Of a stretch of 64,000 nt of DNA, positions 55,300 through 64,000 are shown in pieces (position 1 is the first letter of the stretch; each line of letters opens with the position of its first letter). The position numbers were made by a program, and so were the translations under genes. The stretch is from assembly GCF_025151215.1 (NCBI RefSeq), contig NZ_CP102286.1, forward strand, positions 3,100,001 to 3,164,000, in the 5' to 3' direction. Below the pieces are notes generated by a model. The model made no database searches, was not told the origin of the DNA, and worked only from the letters and a program-made list of their open reading frames with translations. This DNA is from Parabacteroides merdae ATCC 43184. GTDB lineage: Bacteria > Bacteroidota > Bacteroidia > Bacteroidales > Tannerellaceae.

Positions 55300-55576
55300 A
55301 GTTCTATCAGAACTATGGTTTTTAATTATCTCATATCCGGGTCAAAGGTATGAAATTTTCATTTCGTTGTATGTTTTTTTATTAAAAAAGTTCATATAGC
55401 ACTCATTTTTAACAATTCAGACTTACAGGCTACCAACAAGCATCAGACAATATCAGACTTTTGAACCTTTTTAAGCACAAGAAGTAATTTGCGGCTTATC
55501 ATTCAACTCTATTTTTGTACAATATTCACACTTATCAGATACATTTCTTCATAAATACATGAGTTCTGATAGAACT
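55300..55576. promoter_or_regulatory. Candidate invertible promoter segment of susC
   Basis: AGTTCTATCAGAACT at 55300-55314 recurs as its exact reverse complement AGTTCTGATAGAACT at 55562-55576, enclosing 247 bases. A consensus promoter inside (55489-55517) points toward susC in the present orientation. Each 15-mer is itself a dyad with a 3-base centre, so two copies of an operator is the alternative reading. No recombinase gene is in the window. Confidence 0.6.
55489..55517 (+). promoter_or_regulatory. susC promoter (TTG-N18-TATTTTTG)
   Basis: TTG (55489-55491), 18-base spacer, TATTTTTG (55510-55517). It gives a leader of about 180 bases that runs through the right-hand 15-bp repeat. Confidence 0.6.
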
Positions 55577-55702
55577 AAATTACAAAAACACAGAAAAACG
55601 CTATAAAAATATGCAAAATCTAATGAGCATGATCTAATAAAGACACTCAACAGATGTAAGCCGTTTTCGTGGTATGTATTATTTCTTTTAAATATATACT
55701 CT

Positions 55703-58700
55703 ATGTTGAAAAAAACTAAATTAGTAAGTCTGATGCTACTGGCAGGAACTTTAGCTGTTCCAGAAAGTGCTTTTGCCGAAATTACTCCGGAAAGGCCGTC
55801 AGTAAGTCTATCCCAACAAAATGGGAAAGTAGTATGTGTGGTGGAAGATTCGTTCGGCCCTGTGATCGGAGCTTCAGTTGTTGTAAAAGGAACAACCAAC
55901 GGAAATGTGACAGACATGGACGGCAAAGTTGTTTTGGAAAATTTGAAGAAAGGAGATATTATTCAAATTTCTTACATTGGATACGCGACACAGGAAATAA
56001 CCTATACAGGACAACCGTCAATCCCTGTAACATTAAAAGAAGATACCCAGGCGCTACAAGAAGTAGTAGTAGTAGGTTACGGTACACAGAAAAAAGAGAA
56101 TTTGACAGGTGCTGTGGCAGCTGTTGCCGGTGATGTACTAGAAAACCGTCCTATAACAAATGTTGGACAAGGATTACAAGGTGTTGTTCCAAACTTAAAC
56201 GTCACCATGAGTAAAGGTGGTGCTCCTGGTAGTAGCTCTGACTTTAATATTCGCGGTAACAACTCGATTAACGGTGGTAGCCCTTTAGTGTTAGTTGATA
56301 ATGTTCAAATGGATGCCAACCTTGTTAATCCGGAGGACATCGCGTCTATTTCTGTTTTAAAGGATGCCGCATCTGCTGCTATCTACGGTGCCCGCGCTGC
56401 TTATGGCGTTATTTTAATTACAACAAAGAAAGGTAAAAGTGAACAAAAACCTCAGATTTCCGTATCAGCAAGTGGCTATTGGCAGAGCCCTGCATTAAGG
56501 ATGCACAATATCAACTCTTTGGAGTATCTGGAAATGAGAGATATTGCTGCCGCCAATAGCGGGATGAGCTCCTTGATCACTCCGGGACAATTAGACTATG
56601 TAAAGAAATATATGGATGGCTCTTATAAGTATTCAGAATATTTCGATCAGTCGCAAGATCAAAGTCGATGGATTTATTGTGGCAACACTGATTGGTTTAA
56701 TGAATTGTACAAAACAAGTTTCTCTCAACAATATAATGTAAACATTAGTGGTGGAGACTCAAAAACAACTTATTACGGCTCTGTCGGATTTGCTGACCAG
56801 AATGGTATTTTAAAAACAGCTGATGATAATTACAAGAAATTTAATGCGACACTGAATCTTTCTTCACAACTGACAAAGTGGTTGCAGGTCAGTGCCAAAA
56901 TCGCAGATAATTATTCAACAGAGGATCACCCCATTACCAACTCTACAGCTGGAATCGATGCCTATGGAGGTATGTTGAAAAATGACTTAAGCCCGTTAAT
57001 GCCTGTACGTTTTGGCCATACAGGAAGACTCGTTTATAGTCCTGGCGCAGCAGCCATCAATGATTCTAACTTAGGTATCCAAACTTCAGGCGATTATATC
57101 TATAAAGAAGAAGGTATTAACAACTATTCAGGTCAGAACGGGAACACAAATCCCGCTGCTGTAGGAGATTTAGGCGGATATACCAAATATAAAATCAACG
57201 ATTTATGGTTGACAGGTGCTGTAAAAATCACTCCTTTGGAAGGATTGGTTATCAATGCTGATTATACATATAATATTTATAGCAAGAATGCATCAGAGGT
57301 TCAACGGACATTTACAGATTATACGGCTGTAGCTGGAACAGAAGCTCTTTATGGTTGGACAAAGCCAAGTTATGCAAATTATACTACAAATGAAGATTAC
57401 TACTATGCATTCAATGCATTTGCAGAATATTCTAAATCATTTTTAGAAAATACGCATAACTTTAAGATTATGGCCGGTTATAACCAAGAAAAGAAATCCA
57501 ACAAAAAATATAATGCAAAACGTACCAATCTGATTGTTGAAGATATTCCTGACTTGGATTTGGCGACAGGTGAACAAAGCATGTCTTCAGAAGATACATA
57601 TTGGGCAATTAATGGTTTCTTCTTCCGCTTCAATTACAATTACAAACAACGTTATCTACTCGAAGTTAACGGCCGTTATGACGGTTCATCCAAGTTTGCA
57701 AAAGATCATCGTTATGCATTCTTCCCATCTGTTTCCGCAGCATGGCGTATCTCAGAAGAAAATTTCTGGCAGCCGTTAAAAGGTTGGTGGAATGATATGA
57801 AAATCCGTGGTTCTTATGGTTCATTGGGAAATCAGGTAATGGATGATCTAGGTAATTTCCCATATTTAGCAACATATGGGACGAATTCTTCCTACAATTA
57901 TTTGATTAACGGATCCAAACCTGTTATTGTAAAAGCACCGGGGCTTGTCGCTCCTGATTTTACTTGGGAAACAGTCACTCAAATGGACTTCGGTTTTGAT
58001 GCTTCATTTCTGAATAATCGACTGACGGGAACATTTGACTGGTATCGTAGAAATACAAAAGACATGTTGGTAGCCGGAGCAACTTTACCTGCAACATTGG
58101 GCGCCAGTGTTCCTAAAAGTAACTCTGCTGACATGAAGACCATAGGCTGGGAACTTTCTTTAGGATGGAATGATCGATTAGAAAATGGATTTTCTTACTG
58201 GGTAAAAGGTGTTTTGTCTGACTATCAGGCGACTATCACCAAATATGCCGGAAATGACGCAGGTTTCTATTCACAAAGTGATGATGATGGTAAATATTAT
58301 GTAGGACAAAAGATTGGTGAGATTTGGGGATATCACTCAAACGGCCTTTTCCAATCAGACGATGAAGCTGCAACAATAGACCAAAGCGAACTTTATGCTG
58401 GAAAATGGGGTGCGGGTGATGTAAAATACGAAGACTTAGATAATGATGGTAAAATCACAAAAGGGGAAGAAACAATCTATAACCCGGGTGATAAGAGCAT
58501 CATAGGTAATAAAACACCTCGTTATCAATTTGGTATTACCGTTGGATTTGATTATAAGAACTTCGATTTCGAGATGTTTTGGCAAGGAACAGGAAAACGT
58601 GACTATATGTTGAGTGGCGCTCAGTTCTGGGGATTCACCAGCCAATGGGATGTTCCATATACTCCGGCCCTTGATTATTGGACAGAAACAAATACAGATG

Positions 58701-58984
58701 CTTATTTTCCAAGACCAGGATGGCAAAATGGCGGTAACAGAGTCACAAGTGACCGTTATTTACAAAGTGCAGCTTACGGGCGTTTGAAGAATTTGACGGT
58801 AGGTTACACAATTCCGAAGAATCTAACGACAAAGTGGGGCATTTCTCGTTTGAGATTATATGTGACAGGAGAAAACCTACTCACTATCACTCCTCTGAAC
58901 GATGCCTTCGATCCCGAAACATTGGGAGGAATGACATACCCGATTAATCGAAAAGTTGCAATTGGATTAAATTTAACACTGTAA
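55703..58984 (+). CDS. SusC/RagA-family TonB-dependent outer-membrane transporter
   Basis: A 1093-residue outer-membrane transporter. After the signal peptide (LMLLAGTLAVPESAFA) comes a carboxypeptidase-like N-terminal domain (about 40-115, ending YIGYATQEITYTG). Next are the SusC box QEVVVVGYGTQKKENLTGAV (the TonB-contact region), the plug (about 130-235, with SSSDFNIRGNNSINGGSPLVLVDN and SISVLKDAASAAIYGARAAYGVILITTKKG) and a 22-strand-type barrel ending in GLNLTL. It forms the pair with the SusD-like protein 10 bases downstream. No glycoside hydrolase is adjacent, so a glycan substrate is not assured. Confidence 0.96.
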   Translation: MLKKTKLVSLMLLAGTLAVPESAFAEITPERPSVSLSQQNGKVVCVVEDSFGPVIGASVVVKGTTNGNVTDMDGKVVLENLKKGDIIQISYIGYATQEITYTGQPSIPVTLKEDTQALQEVVVVGYGTQKKENLTGAVAAVAGDVLENRPITNVGQGLQGVVPNLNVTMSKGGAPGSSSDFNIRGNNSINGGSPLVLVDNVQMDANLVNPEDIASISVLKDAASAAIYGARAAYGVILITTKKGKSEQKPQISVSASGYWQSPALRMHNINSLEYLEMRDIAAANSGMSSLITPGQLDYVKKYMDGSYKYSEYFDQSQDQSRWIYCGNTDWFNELYKTSFSQQYNVNISGGDSKTTYYGSVGFADQNGILKTADDNYKKFNATLNLSSQLTKWLQVSAKIADNYSTEDHPITNSTAGIDAYGGMLKNDLSPLMPVRFGHTGRLVYSPGAAAINDSNLGIQTSGDYIYKEEGINNYSGQNGNTNPAAVGDLGGYTKYKINDLWLTGAVKITPLEGLVINADYTYNIYSKNASEVQRTFTDYTAVAGTEALYGWTKPSYANYTTNEDYYYAFNAFAEYSKSFLENTHNFKIMAGYNQEKKSNKKYNAKRTNLIVEDIPDLDLATGEQSMSSEDTYWAINGFFFRFNYNYKQRYLLEVNGRYDGSSKFAKDHRYAFFPSVSAAWRISEENFWQPLKGWWNDMKIRGSYGSLGNQVMDDLGNFPYLATYGTNSSYNYLINGSKPVIVKAPGLVAPDFTWETVTQMDFGFDASFLNNRLTGTFDWYRRNTKDMLVAGATLPATLGASVPKSNSADMKTIGWELSLGWNDRLENGFSYWVKGVLSDYQATITKYAGNDAGFYSQSDDDGKYYVGQKIGEIWGYHSNGLFQSDDEAATIDQSELYAGKWGAGDVKYEDLDNDGKITKGEETIYNPGDKSIIGNKTPRYQFGITVGFDYKNFDFEMFWQGTGKRDYMLSGAQFWGFTSQWDVPYTPALDYWTETNTDAYFPRPGWQNGGNRVTSDRYLQSAAYGRLKNLTVGYTIPKNLTTKWGISRLRLYVTGENLLTITPLNDAFDPETLGGMTYPINRKVAIGLNLTL

Positions 58985-58994
58985 AAAACGAAAG

Positions 58995-60854
58995 ATGACA
59001 ATGAAAACTAAACATATCTTATTAGGATTAAGTCTTGGATTGTTAGGAGGATTTACGGCTTGTGACGTGACAGACCTCAATCCAAAAGACAGCATTACCG
59101 ACAATAGCTACTGGAATACAGTTAGCGATTTGGAAAATTATGCCAAAGGCTTTTACATGAACCTGACAGGAAAAGGTTTAAGGGCAGATGGAAGTGAAAA
59201 TTTGGATGATTTAAATACTCTTGATGAAAGAAGTGACAATCGTCTGGTCGCTTCTCCCGACCAATGGTTGTTCAACGAATGGGTTATACCTTCTGAAGCA
59301 AATTTCGATTCAAAATGGTATTGGAACAATATTCGTAATCTAAACTATTTTATGACTCGTTACCAACGGGTAAATGCGACAGAATCTGAAGTAAATCCGG
59401 TTGTTGCCGTAATTCGCTTTTTCCGGGCTTTCGATTATTTCGATAAAATCAAGACATTTGGAGATGTTCCTTGGTATGAAAAGGATTTGACAACTGCCGA
59501 TATTGACGAATTGTATAAAGCACGTGACGACCGTGACTTTGTACTAGGGAAAATTATCGAAGATCTGGAATTTGCAATTGAATGGTTACCGGAAAAAAGT
59601 GCAGCAGAGGTAGGTGCTTTACATAAAGATGCCGCTCGTACATTTTTAGCCCGTGTTTGCCTACATTATGGAACATATAAAAAGTATCATAATGTTTCGA
59701 CATCACCTACATCTCAGGAATTATTACAAAAAGCGGCGACTCTTGCCAAAGAAGTGATGGATAGTGGTCTTTACGATATCGTACAAGGCTCGGATGCCGG
59801 AGCAAACCAGTCTGCTTTTGCCGATTATCCCTTGTATTATGCAAACCAGTTTACACAAGAGGATTTAACGACTAATAAAGAATGTATTTTAGCACGTGTT
59901 TTCGAAGCAGACGTATTGACTCATAATCTCGCTCGTGGTGGAGGAGTCGGCCTTTCTAAAGATTTTGCAGAATCATTCCTTTGCAAGGACGGTTTGCCTA
60001 TTGCAAACAGTAGTGAATACAAGGGAGATGAAACACTGGATGATGAAATGGCAAACCGCGATCCTCGTATGTATCAGATTATAGACAGTAAATATCGTCC
60101 ATATACGGTCAAAAGCAATGGTATGCGTGTAGTAAATTCCGGTATTGATGATAAAAAGGAATTTAGTCCGTCTGAAGAACCAGGAACAAATATCCATTCA
60201 GCTCCGGGATTAACCGGGACTGCCACAGGATACTCACCTATCAAACTGGTGTCAGCAAGCCAGAGCCAACAAGATGCAGTGAAAACATCTTCTTACGACT
60301 GGTTTGTTTTCCGTTACGCAGAAATCCTGCTGATCTACGCTGAAGCCAAATGCGAATTAGGTGAATGCACACAGGCTGTTTTGGATGAGACGATTAATAA
60401 ATTGCGCGACCGTGTTGAGATGAAACATTTAACAGTATCTCCAGTAGCCGATCTGAATCCGGTTGATTATGGGTATTCTATAACTCCGTTGTTATATGAA
60501 ATCCGCCGTGAACGTCGTATTGAGTTGGCTTTGGAAGGTTTCCGTTATGATGATATCATGCGTTGGAATGCGATGAAACTATTCGAAAATCCTAAAACAT
60601 ATCTAGGCATGCGTGTTACAGATAAAGTAAAAGCGTTATACCAACCTGAAGTATTTGAAGGATCAACAGCCCGTGATTTAATCGAATATAATGGTAAAAC
60701 TTATATCCGCATGTATTCTGGTAAAAGTTTGAACGAAGCCGGCCGTAAATGGACAGGAAACGACAAGCGTCTGTACTATCCTATCCCAACAAGTCAGATT
60801 ACATTGTCTGCAAGCCATGGTTCTCTTCTAAAACAAAATCCGGGTTGGGAATAA
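58995..60854 (+). CDS. SusD/RagB-family substrate-binding lipoprotein
   Basis: A 619-residue surface lipoprotein (leader LGLSLGLLGGFTAC, the lipobox Cys followed by DVTDLNPKDSITDNSYW, a typical SusD start). The TPR-like helices (RFFRAFDYFDKIKTFGDVPWY; AARTFLARVCLHYGTYKKY) and the C-terminal SusD text (FRYAEILLIYAEAKCELG; EIRRERRIELALEGFRYDDIMRW) are all present. It forms the lid of the SusC channel. The start may be ATG 58995 or 59001. A perfect hairpin follows the stop, then two genes on the same strand. Confidence 0.95.
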   Translation: MTMKTKHILLGLSLGLLGGFTACDVTDLNPKDSITDNSYWNTVSDLENYAKGFYMNLTGKGLRADGSENLDDLNTLDERSDNRLVASPDQWLFNEWVIPSEANFDSKWYWNNIRNLNYFMTRYQRVNATESEVNPVVAVIRFFRAFDYFDKIKTFGDVPWYEKDLTTADIDELYKARDDRDFVLGKIIEDLEFAIEWLPEKSAAEVGALHKDAARTFLARVCLHYGTYKKYHNVSTSPTSQELLQKAATLAKEVMDSGLYDIVQGSDAGANQSAFADYPLYYANQFTQEDLTTNKECILARVFEADVLTHNLARGGGVGLSKDFAESFLCKDGLPIANSSEYKGDETLDDEMANRDPRMYQIIDSKYRPYTVKSNGMRVVNSGIDDKKEFSPSEEPGTNIHSAPGLTGTATGYSPIKLVSASQSQQDAVKTSSYDWFVFRYAEILLIYAEAKCELGECTQAVLDETINKLRDRVEMKHLTVSPVADLNPVDYGYSITPLLYEIRRERRIELALEGFRYDDIMRWNAMKLFENPKTYLGMRVTDKVKALYQPEVFEGSTARDLIEYNGKTYIRMYSGKSLNEAGRKWTGNDKRLYYPIPTSQITLSASHGSLLKQNPGWE

Positions 60855-60863
60855 ATCTCATAC

Positions 60864-60889
60864 AAGAGGGAAGGTTAGCCTTCCCTCTT
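60864..60889 (+). terminator. Hairpin after susD
   Basis: AAGAGGGAAGG (60864-60874) pairs perfectly with CCTTCCCTCTT (60879-60889), loop TTAG, followed by TATTTC. It is placed to end or dampen transcription between the SusCD pair and the two genes beyond. Confidence 0.75.
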
Positions 60890-61054
60890 TATTTCCCTCA
60901 ATAAAATATAATGAGAATATATTACTTATCTTATTGTCTGCTGGCTAACAGGACGTTTATATTACAATCTTATAGAATATATAGAGAGTTACACACATCA
61001 TAAATGTTCCGAAATCAGGCATGTATACAGTAGGTGTTCAAAACGGGATTTTAT

Positions 61055-62815
61055 ATGAACAAGAAAGACTTAATATTAAATATTCTTTTATTTATTAGTC
61101 AAATAATAGTCTTTTATTATTTCTTCTGCTATTTATTCCCTTTTAAGGAACAGCTACAAATGTTTCAATTTACATCACAGTACCTAACTGAAACACTGAA
61201 GCAGGCTGGTGGTGTCGCTATTTATATATCGGAATTTCTCTCTCAATTCTATGTGGTATTTTGGACAGGACCTATCATTTCTGCTCTACTTTTAACTTTA
61301 GTGGCTTTATTATCATCATTAATACTGAAAAAGATTAACTCACGAAACGATTTACCTCTTATTTTCCTGTTACCCTGGCTATCTTTACTAATTATTAGTT
61401 TAGACTATGATTATTATGAACAAGGAACTATTGCTTATTTATTTTTATTGCTTTTTCTATGGCTATATACAAACATAAAAACACGAATAAAATTTATTTA
61501 TGGCATTTGCATCATTCCTATTTTATATGGAATAGCAGGTCCTATCGTACATTTATTTGCTATATCGGCATTGTTCTTTGAGTTTTTAACCAATGGAAAG
61601 AAAAAATATATTAGTATTATTTATTTGTTGATTGCCGCACTTTCAGCAATTGCAGGTACTTACTTAGGATATAGTAGAAATTTAACTTTAGCGTTTTTAC
61701 CAGAGGCTTATTGTAATCCACTACAAACAGTATCCGGGATATATTATGCATGGTATGCATTACCTATGACAATGCTTCTGGTTGCTTATTTGAAACGATA
61801 CAAAGAACCCGTTTCTCTAAAAGGGAAATGTATATGGGAAGGGGCACAATGGGCAATCATGTTTCTATTGGTCTATCAAGGAATCTTTCATTTTGGGAAA
61901 TTGGATGCACAGCATTCCATGAAGCAGGACTATTTGCTCCGGACGGAACAGTGGGACCTTGTTATCAGTGAATTTAACCATGATGTATTGTCTAAACGCC
62001 GAATGTGCGGTTTAAACTTAGCTTTGGCACATAAAGGCCAGCTTTCAGAGAGATTGTTAGATTATCCTCAACACGGTATTGAAACCTTGATGCTACATTG
62101 GGATCAGTCGATCTATACAGCACAACTGCATAGTGATCTGTATTATTGTATGGGAATAATAAGCGCAGCACAAAAATTCGCTTTTGAAGCGTTTGTCAGT
62201 TCTCGTTCTTCCGGTAATCCGCGGATGTTGAAAAGGCTGATAGAGACAAATCTGATAACAGGGTCCTATCCGATTGCGGATAAATATATTCAATTGTTGG
62301 AAAAGACTTGGTTCTATAAGGATTGGGCTACTGCTCACCGTCGATTTCTTTACAATGATAAAGCAGTCGAGGAAGATAAAATTTTAGGAATGAAACGTCG
62401 CTGTTGGAAGGCCGAAGCCTCTGCTGCAAAACTATATACAGATCCTGTCAGTTCATTAATAAACTTGCTCCCGGCTTGTCCGGATAATAAAGCAGGATTA
62501 GCATATTTGACTTCGTTTTTACTGTTGAACAAAGATATTGAAACTTATAAAACCTTGCAGGAGAGCTTGTACCGTTCTCCCGCCTGGCGCGATATGACGG
62601 AATGCCAGCAGGAGGCAATCGTGATTTGCAGTCCCAATGATCCGCACTTCTGGTTAGAGCATGGGGTGAGCATCAAAGTAAGGAACAGAGCGATCGCTTT
62701 TATGCAGAAAGTGCAAGATATTTCCCGTTCGGGGCAGAATCCTGCGGTCGCTTTGGCTTCCGAGTATGACAAAACGTATTGGTACTATTATATGTTTAAT
62801 ATGATGGACAAATGA
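61055..62815 (+). CDS. DUF6057-type multi-pass membrane protein
   Basis: A 586-residue protein. The first half has about eight to ten membrane helices (for example ILLFISQIIVFYYFFCYLF, ALLLTLVALLSSLIL and MTMLLVAYLKRY). The second half, from about residue 300, is soluble and helical with TPR-like repeats (AQKFAFEAFVSSRSSGN, YPIADKYIQLLEKTWFYKDW). It resembles DUF6057 proteins, which occur behind SusCD pairs in Bacteroidales. An upstream GTG at 61034 is possible; ATG 61055 (MNKKDLILNIL) fits a membrane start better. Its stop overlaps the next gene by 4 bp (ATGA). Function unknown. Confidence 0.8.
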   Translation: MNKKDLILNILLFISQIIVFYYFFCYLFPFKEQLQMFQFTSQYLTETLKQAGGVAIYISEFLSQFYVVFWTGPIISALLLTLVALLSSLILKKINSRNDLPLIFLLPWLSLLIISLDYDYYEQGTIAYLFLLLFLWLYTNIKTRIKFIYGICIIPILYGIAGPIVHLFAISALFFEFLTNGKKKYISIIYLLIAALSAIAGTYLGYSRNLTLAFLPEAYCNPLQTVSGIYYAWYALPMTMLLVAYLKRYKEPVSLKGKCIWEGAQWAIMFLLVYQGIFHFGKLDAQHSMKQDYLLRTEQWDLVISEFNHDVLSKRRMCGLNLALAHKGQLSERLLDYPQHGIETLMLHWDQSIYTAQLHSDLYYCMGIISAAQKFAFEAFVSSRSSGNPRMLKRLIETNLITGSYPIADKYIQLLEKTWFYKDWATAHRRFLYNDKAVEEDKILGMKRRCWKAEASAAKLYTDPVSSLINLLPACPDNKAGLAYLTSFLLLNKDIETYKTLQESLYRSPAWRDMTECQQEAIVICSPNDPHFWLEHGVSIKVRNRAIAFMQKVQDISRSGQNPAVALASEYDKTYWYYYMFNMMDK

Positions 62816-64000
62816 AACAATTGCTTTTTTGCATATTCCTTTTGTTGTTGGAAGGATGTTCTTCCAACCAGCCACCTGCCGTCTCCGGGCAGATAGATGA
62901 ACTGCCGACCATCTATCCGGATTATATTGACGTAACCATACCGCAATCGATCGCACCTTTGAATTTTGCCGTGCAAACGGAAGGGAAAGCATGCGCGGTA
63001 TTTACAACCGAAGGATATGCATTTACCGTTTACGCCTCCAACGGAGCCTTTTCCATTCCCGATACAGACTGGGAAAAGTTATTGACTGCGGCAAAAGGGA
63101 AACAGGTAGAGGTATCTGTCCTGACAGAAGAAAAAGGGAAATGGAATGCCTTTCTTCCGTTTCATATCCGGGTTTCCGAAGACCCGATCGATCCGTATAT
63201 CGCTTACCGCCTGATCGATCCCGGTTACCAGCTATGGAACGAGATGGGAATCTATCAACGCGAATTATCCTCTTTCGATCAGGAACCGATTCTGGAAAAC
63301 CGCCTGACGGATAATAATTGCATGAACTGCCATTCGTTTTGCATGCAGGACCCGGACAAAATGCTGTTCCATGTCCGTGCAAAGTATGGCTGTACCGTGT
63401 TTGTGGATGGCGACCGGATAGAAACGCTCGATACAAAAACCGATCGGACGATATCGGCATTGGTCTACCCTTCCTGGCATCCTTCGGGAAAGTTTGTTGC
63501 TTTTTCCATCAATAATACAACCCAGGATACGCATCCGGTACATCGTACAGAAGTATATGACAAGGCATCGGATGTAGTCGTCTACGATGTAGAAAAACAG
63601 GAAATCGTCACGACTCAAGCACTATTCTCAAAAAAACGTTTTGAAACATTCCCGACTTTTTCACCGGATGGAAAACAACTTTACTTTTGTTCCGCCCCGG
63701 CATTGAAAGTTCCGGGCGAATTGCGTGACCTTCGTTATAGCCTTTGCCGCGTTTCTTTTGATCCTGAAAGCCGGACTTTCGGTTCTGTTGTCGACACGAT
63801 CTTTCAAGCGGAAACAGAAGGGCAAAGCATTTTGTTTCCCCGTGTCTCGCCAGACGGAAAATATCTGCTTTGTACAACGACATCTTACGGAACCTTCCCT
63901 ATCTGGCACAAAGATGCGGATCTGTGCATGTTCGACCTGAGCACGGGTGCGCAAGTTCCAACAGAAGAAGCGAACAGCCCTGATACGGACAGTTATCATT
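62812..64000 (+). CDS. CxxCH-containing TolB-like beta-propeller lipoprotein (3' end outside window)
   Basis: At least 396 residues, running off the window. The lipobox leader is LFCIFLLLLEGC (Cys16). A beta-rich N-terminal domain is followed by NNCMNCHSFC at 169-177, where CMNCH (170-174) is a c-type heme-binding motif. Then come WD40/TolB-like blades: YPSWHPSGKFVAFSIN, FPTFSPDGKQLYFCS and FPRVSPDGKYLLCTT. Similar proteins in Bacteroidales are annotated as cytochrome c biosynthesis or PD40 proteins. It is translationally coupled to the DUF6057 gene (ATGA overlap). A periplasmic redox or heme role tied to the SusCD pair is an inference. Confidence 0.82.
   Translation, partial: MKQLLFCIFLLLLEGCSSNQPPAVSGQIDELPTIYPDYIDVTIPQSIAPLNFAVQTEGKACAVFTTEGYAFTVYASNGAFSIPDTDWEKLLTAAKGKQVEVSVLTEEKGKWNAFLPFHIRVSEDPIDPYIAYRLIDPGYQLWNEMGIYQRELSSFDQEPILENRLTDNNCMNCHSFCMQDPDKMLFHVRAKYGCTVFVDGDRIETLDTKTDRTISALVYPSWHPSGKFVAFSINNTTQDTHPVHRTEVYDKASDVVVYDVEKQEIVTTQALFSKKRFETFPTFSPDGKQLYFCSAPALKVPGELRDLRYSLCRVSFDPESRTFGSVVDTIFQAETEGQSILFPRVSPDGKYLLCTTTSYGTFPIWHKDADLCMFDLSTGAQVPTEEANSPDTDSYH

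Larger units (their letters stand above)
54647..55702. other. 1-kb non-coding region upstream of susC
   Basis: No gene is visible. Contents in order: an AT-rich tail of the DUF6807 gene; the 37-bp perfect inverted repeat (54791-54875); a stretch rich in GTGATAGA-like words (about 54930-55050) without clear order; and the susC control region with two 15-bp inverted repeats and a promoter between them. Confidence 0.7.

Noticed and set aside
1..64000. tRNA or rRNA genes
   Set aside because: Reading for T-loop-like GGTTCGAA words and rRNA landmarks gave only matches inside coding genes.

Overview
The window looks like chromosomal DNA from a gut Bacteroidales, most likely Parabacteroides. The basis is a SusC/SusD pair, a type B succinate dehydrogenase/fumarate reductase operon, lamin-tail and DUF3836/DUF2975/DUF6057-type families, and promoters matching the Bacteroidetes sigma-ABfr consensus (TTG, 19-20 bp, TAnnTTTG) before many genes. 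The genus call is an inference from overall gene content. I saw no tRNA, rRNA, prophage, IS transposase or CRISPR array.

Layout. 0-7.5 kb: the 3' part of a dGTPase gene, then a minus-strand block of pyrH, a three-gene fructan/sucrose cassette (GH32, MFS permease, fructokinase), frr and rsgA. 7.5-24.2 kb: a small YtxH-like protein, uvrA, a GH106 rhamnosidase, a GHL10 lipoprotein with an AraC regulator, a clostripain-like protease, a lamin-tail surface protein, asd, and a porin/RmlD-like pair. 24.4-33.5 kb: a decayed porin copy, stand-alone trpB (TrpB2 type), a DUF3836 protein, a DUF2975/XRE pair, sppA, DUF2461 and a patatin-barrel protein.

33.6-48.6 kb holds two loci with the same plan: BlaI-type repressor, M56 (BlaR1-like) membrane protease, TPR protein, six-bladed beta-propeller lipoprotein. 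Locus 1 (33.6-39.2 kb) is intact and its protease carries two TonB C-terminal domains. In locus 2 (43.7-48.6 kb) the protease gene has a one-base frameshift. Both have dyad operators placed over a canonical promoter. Between them lie a GDPD enzyme and a dprA/thioesterase/U32 operon.

Three copies of a short non-coding RNA-like element (39.5, 40.8 and 49.8 kb) share a TTG-N20-TAnnTTTG-like promoter, a nearly identical body and a 3' hairpin. They are the strongest unexplained signal in the window.

48.6-64 kb: dusB, the sdh/frd operon, a DUF6807 lipoprotein, a 37-bp perfect inverted repeat, then a SusC/SusD pair followed by a DUF6057 membrane protein and a CxxCH-containing propeller lipoprotein that runs off the end. 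The SusC promoter lies between two 15-bp inverted repeats, the layout of a phase-variable invertible promoter.
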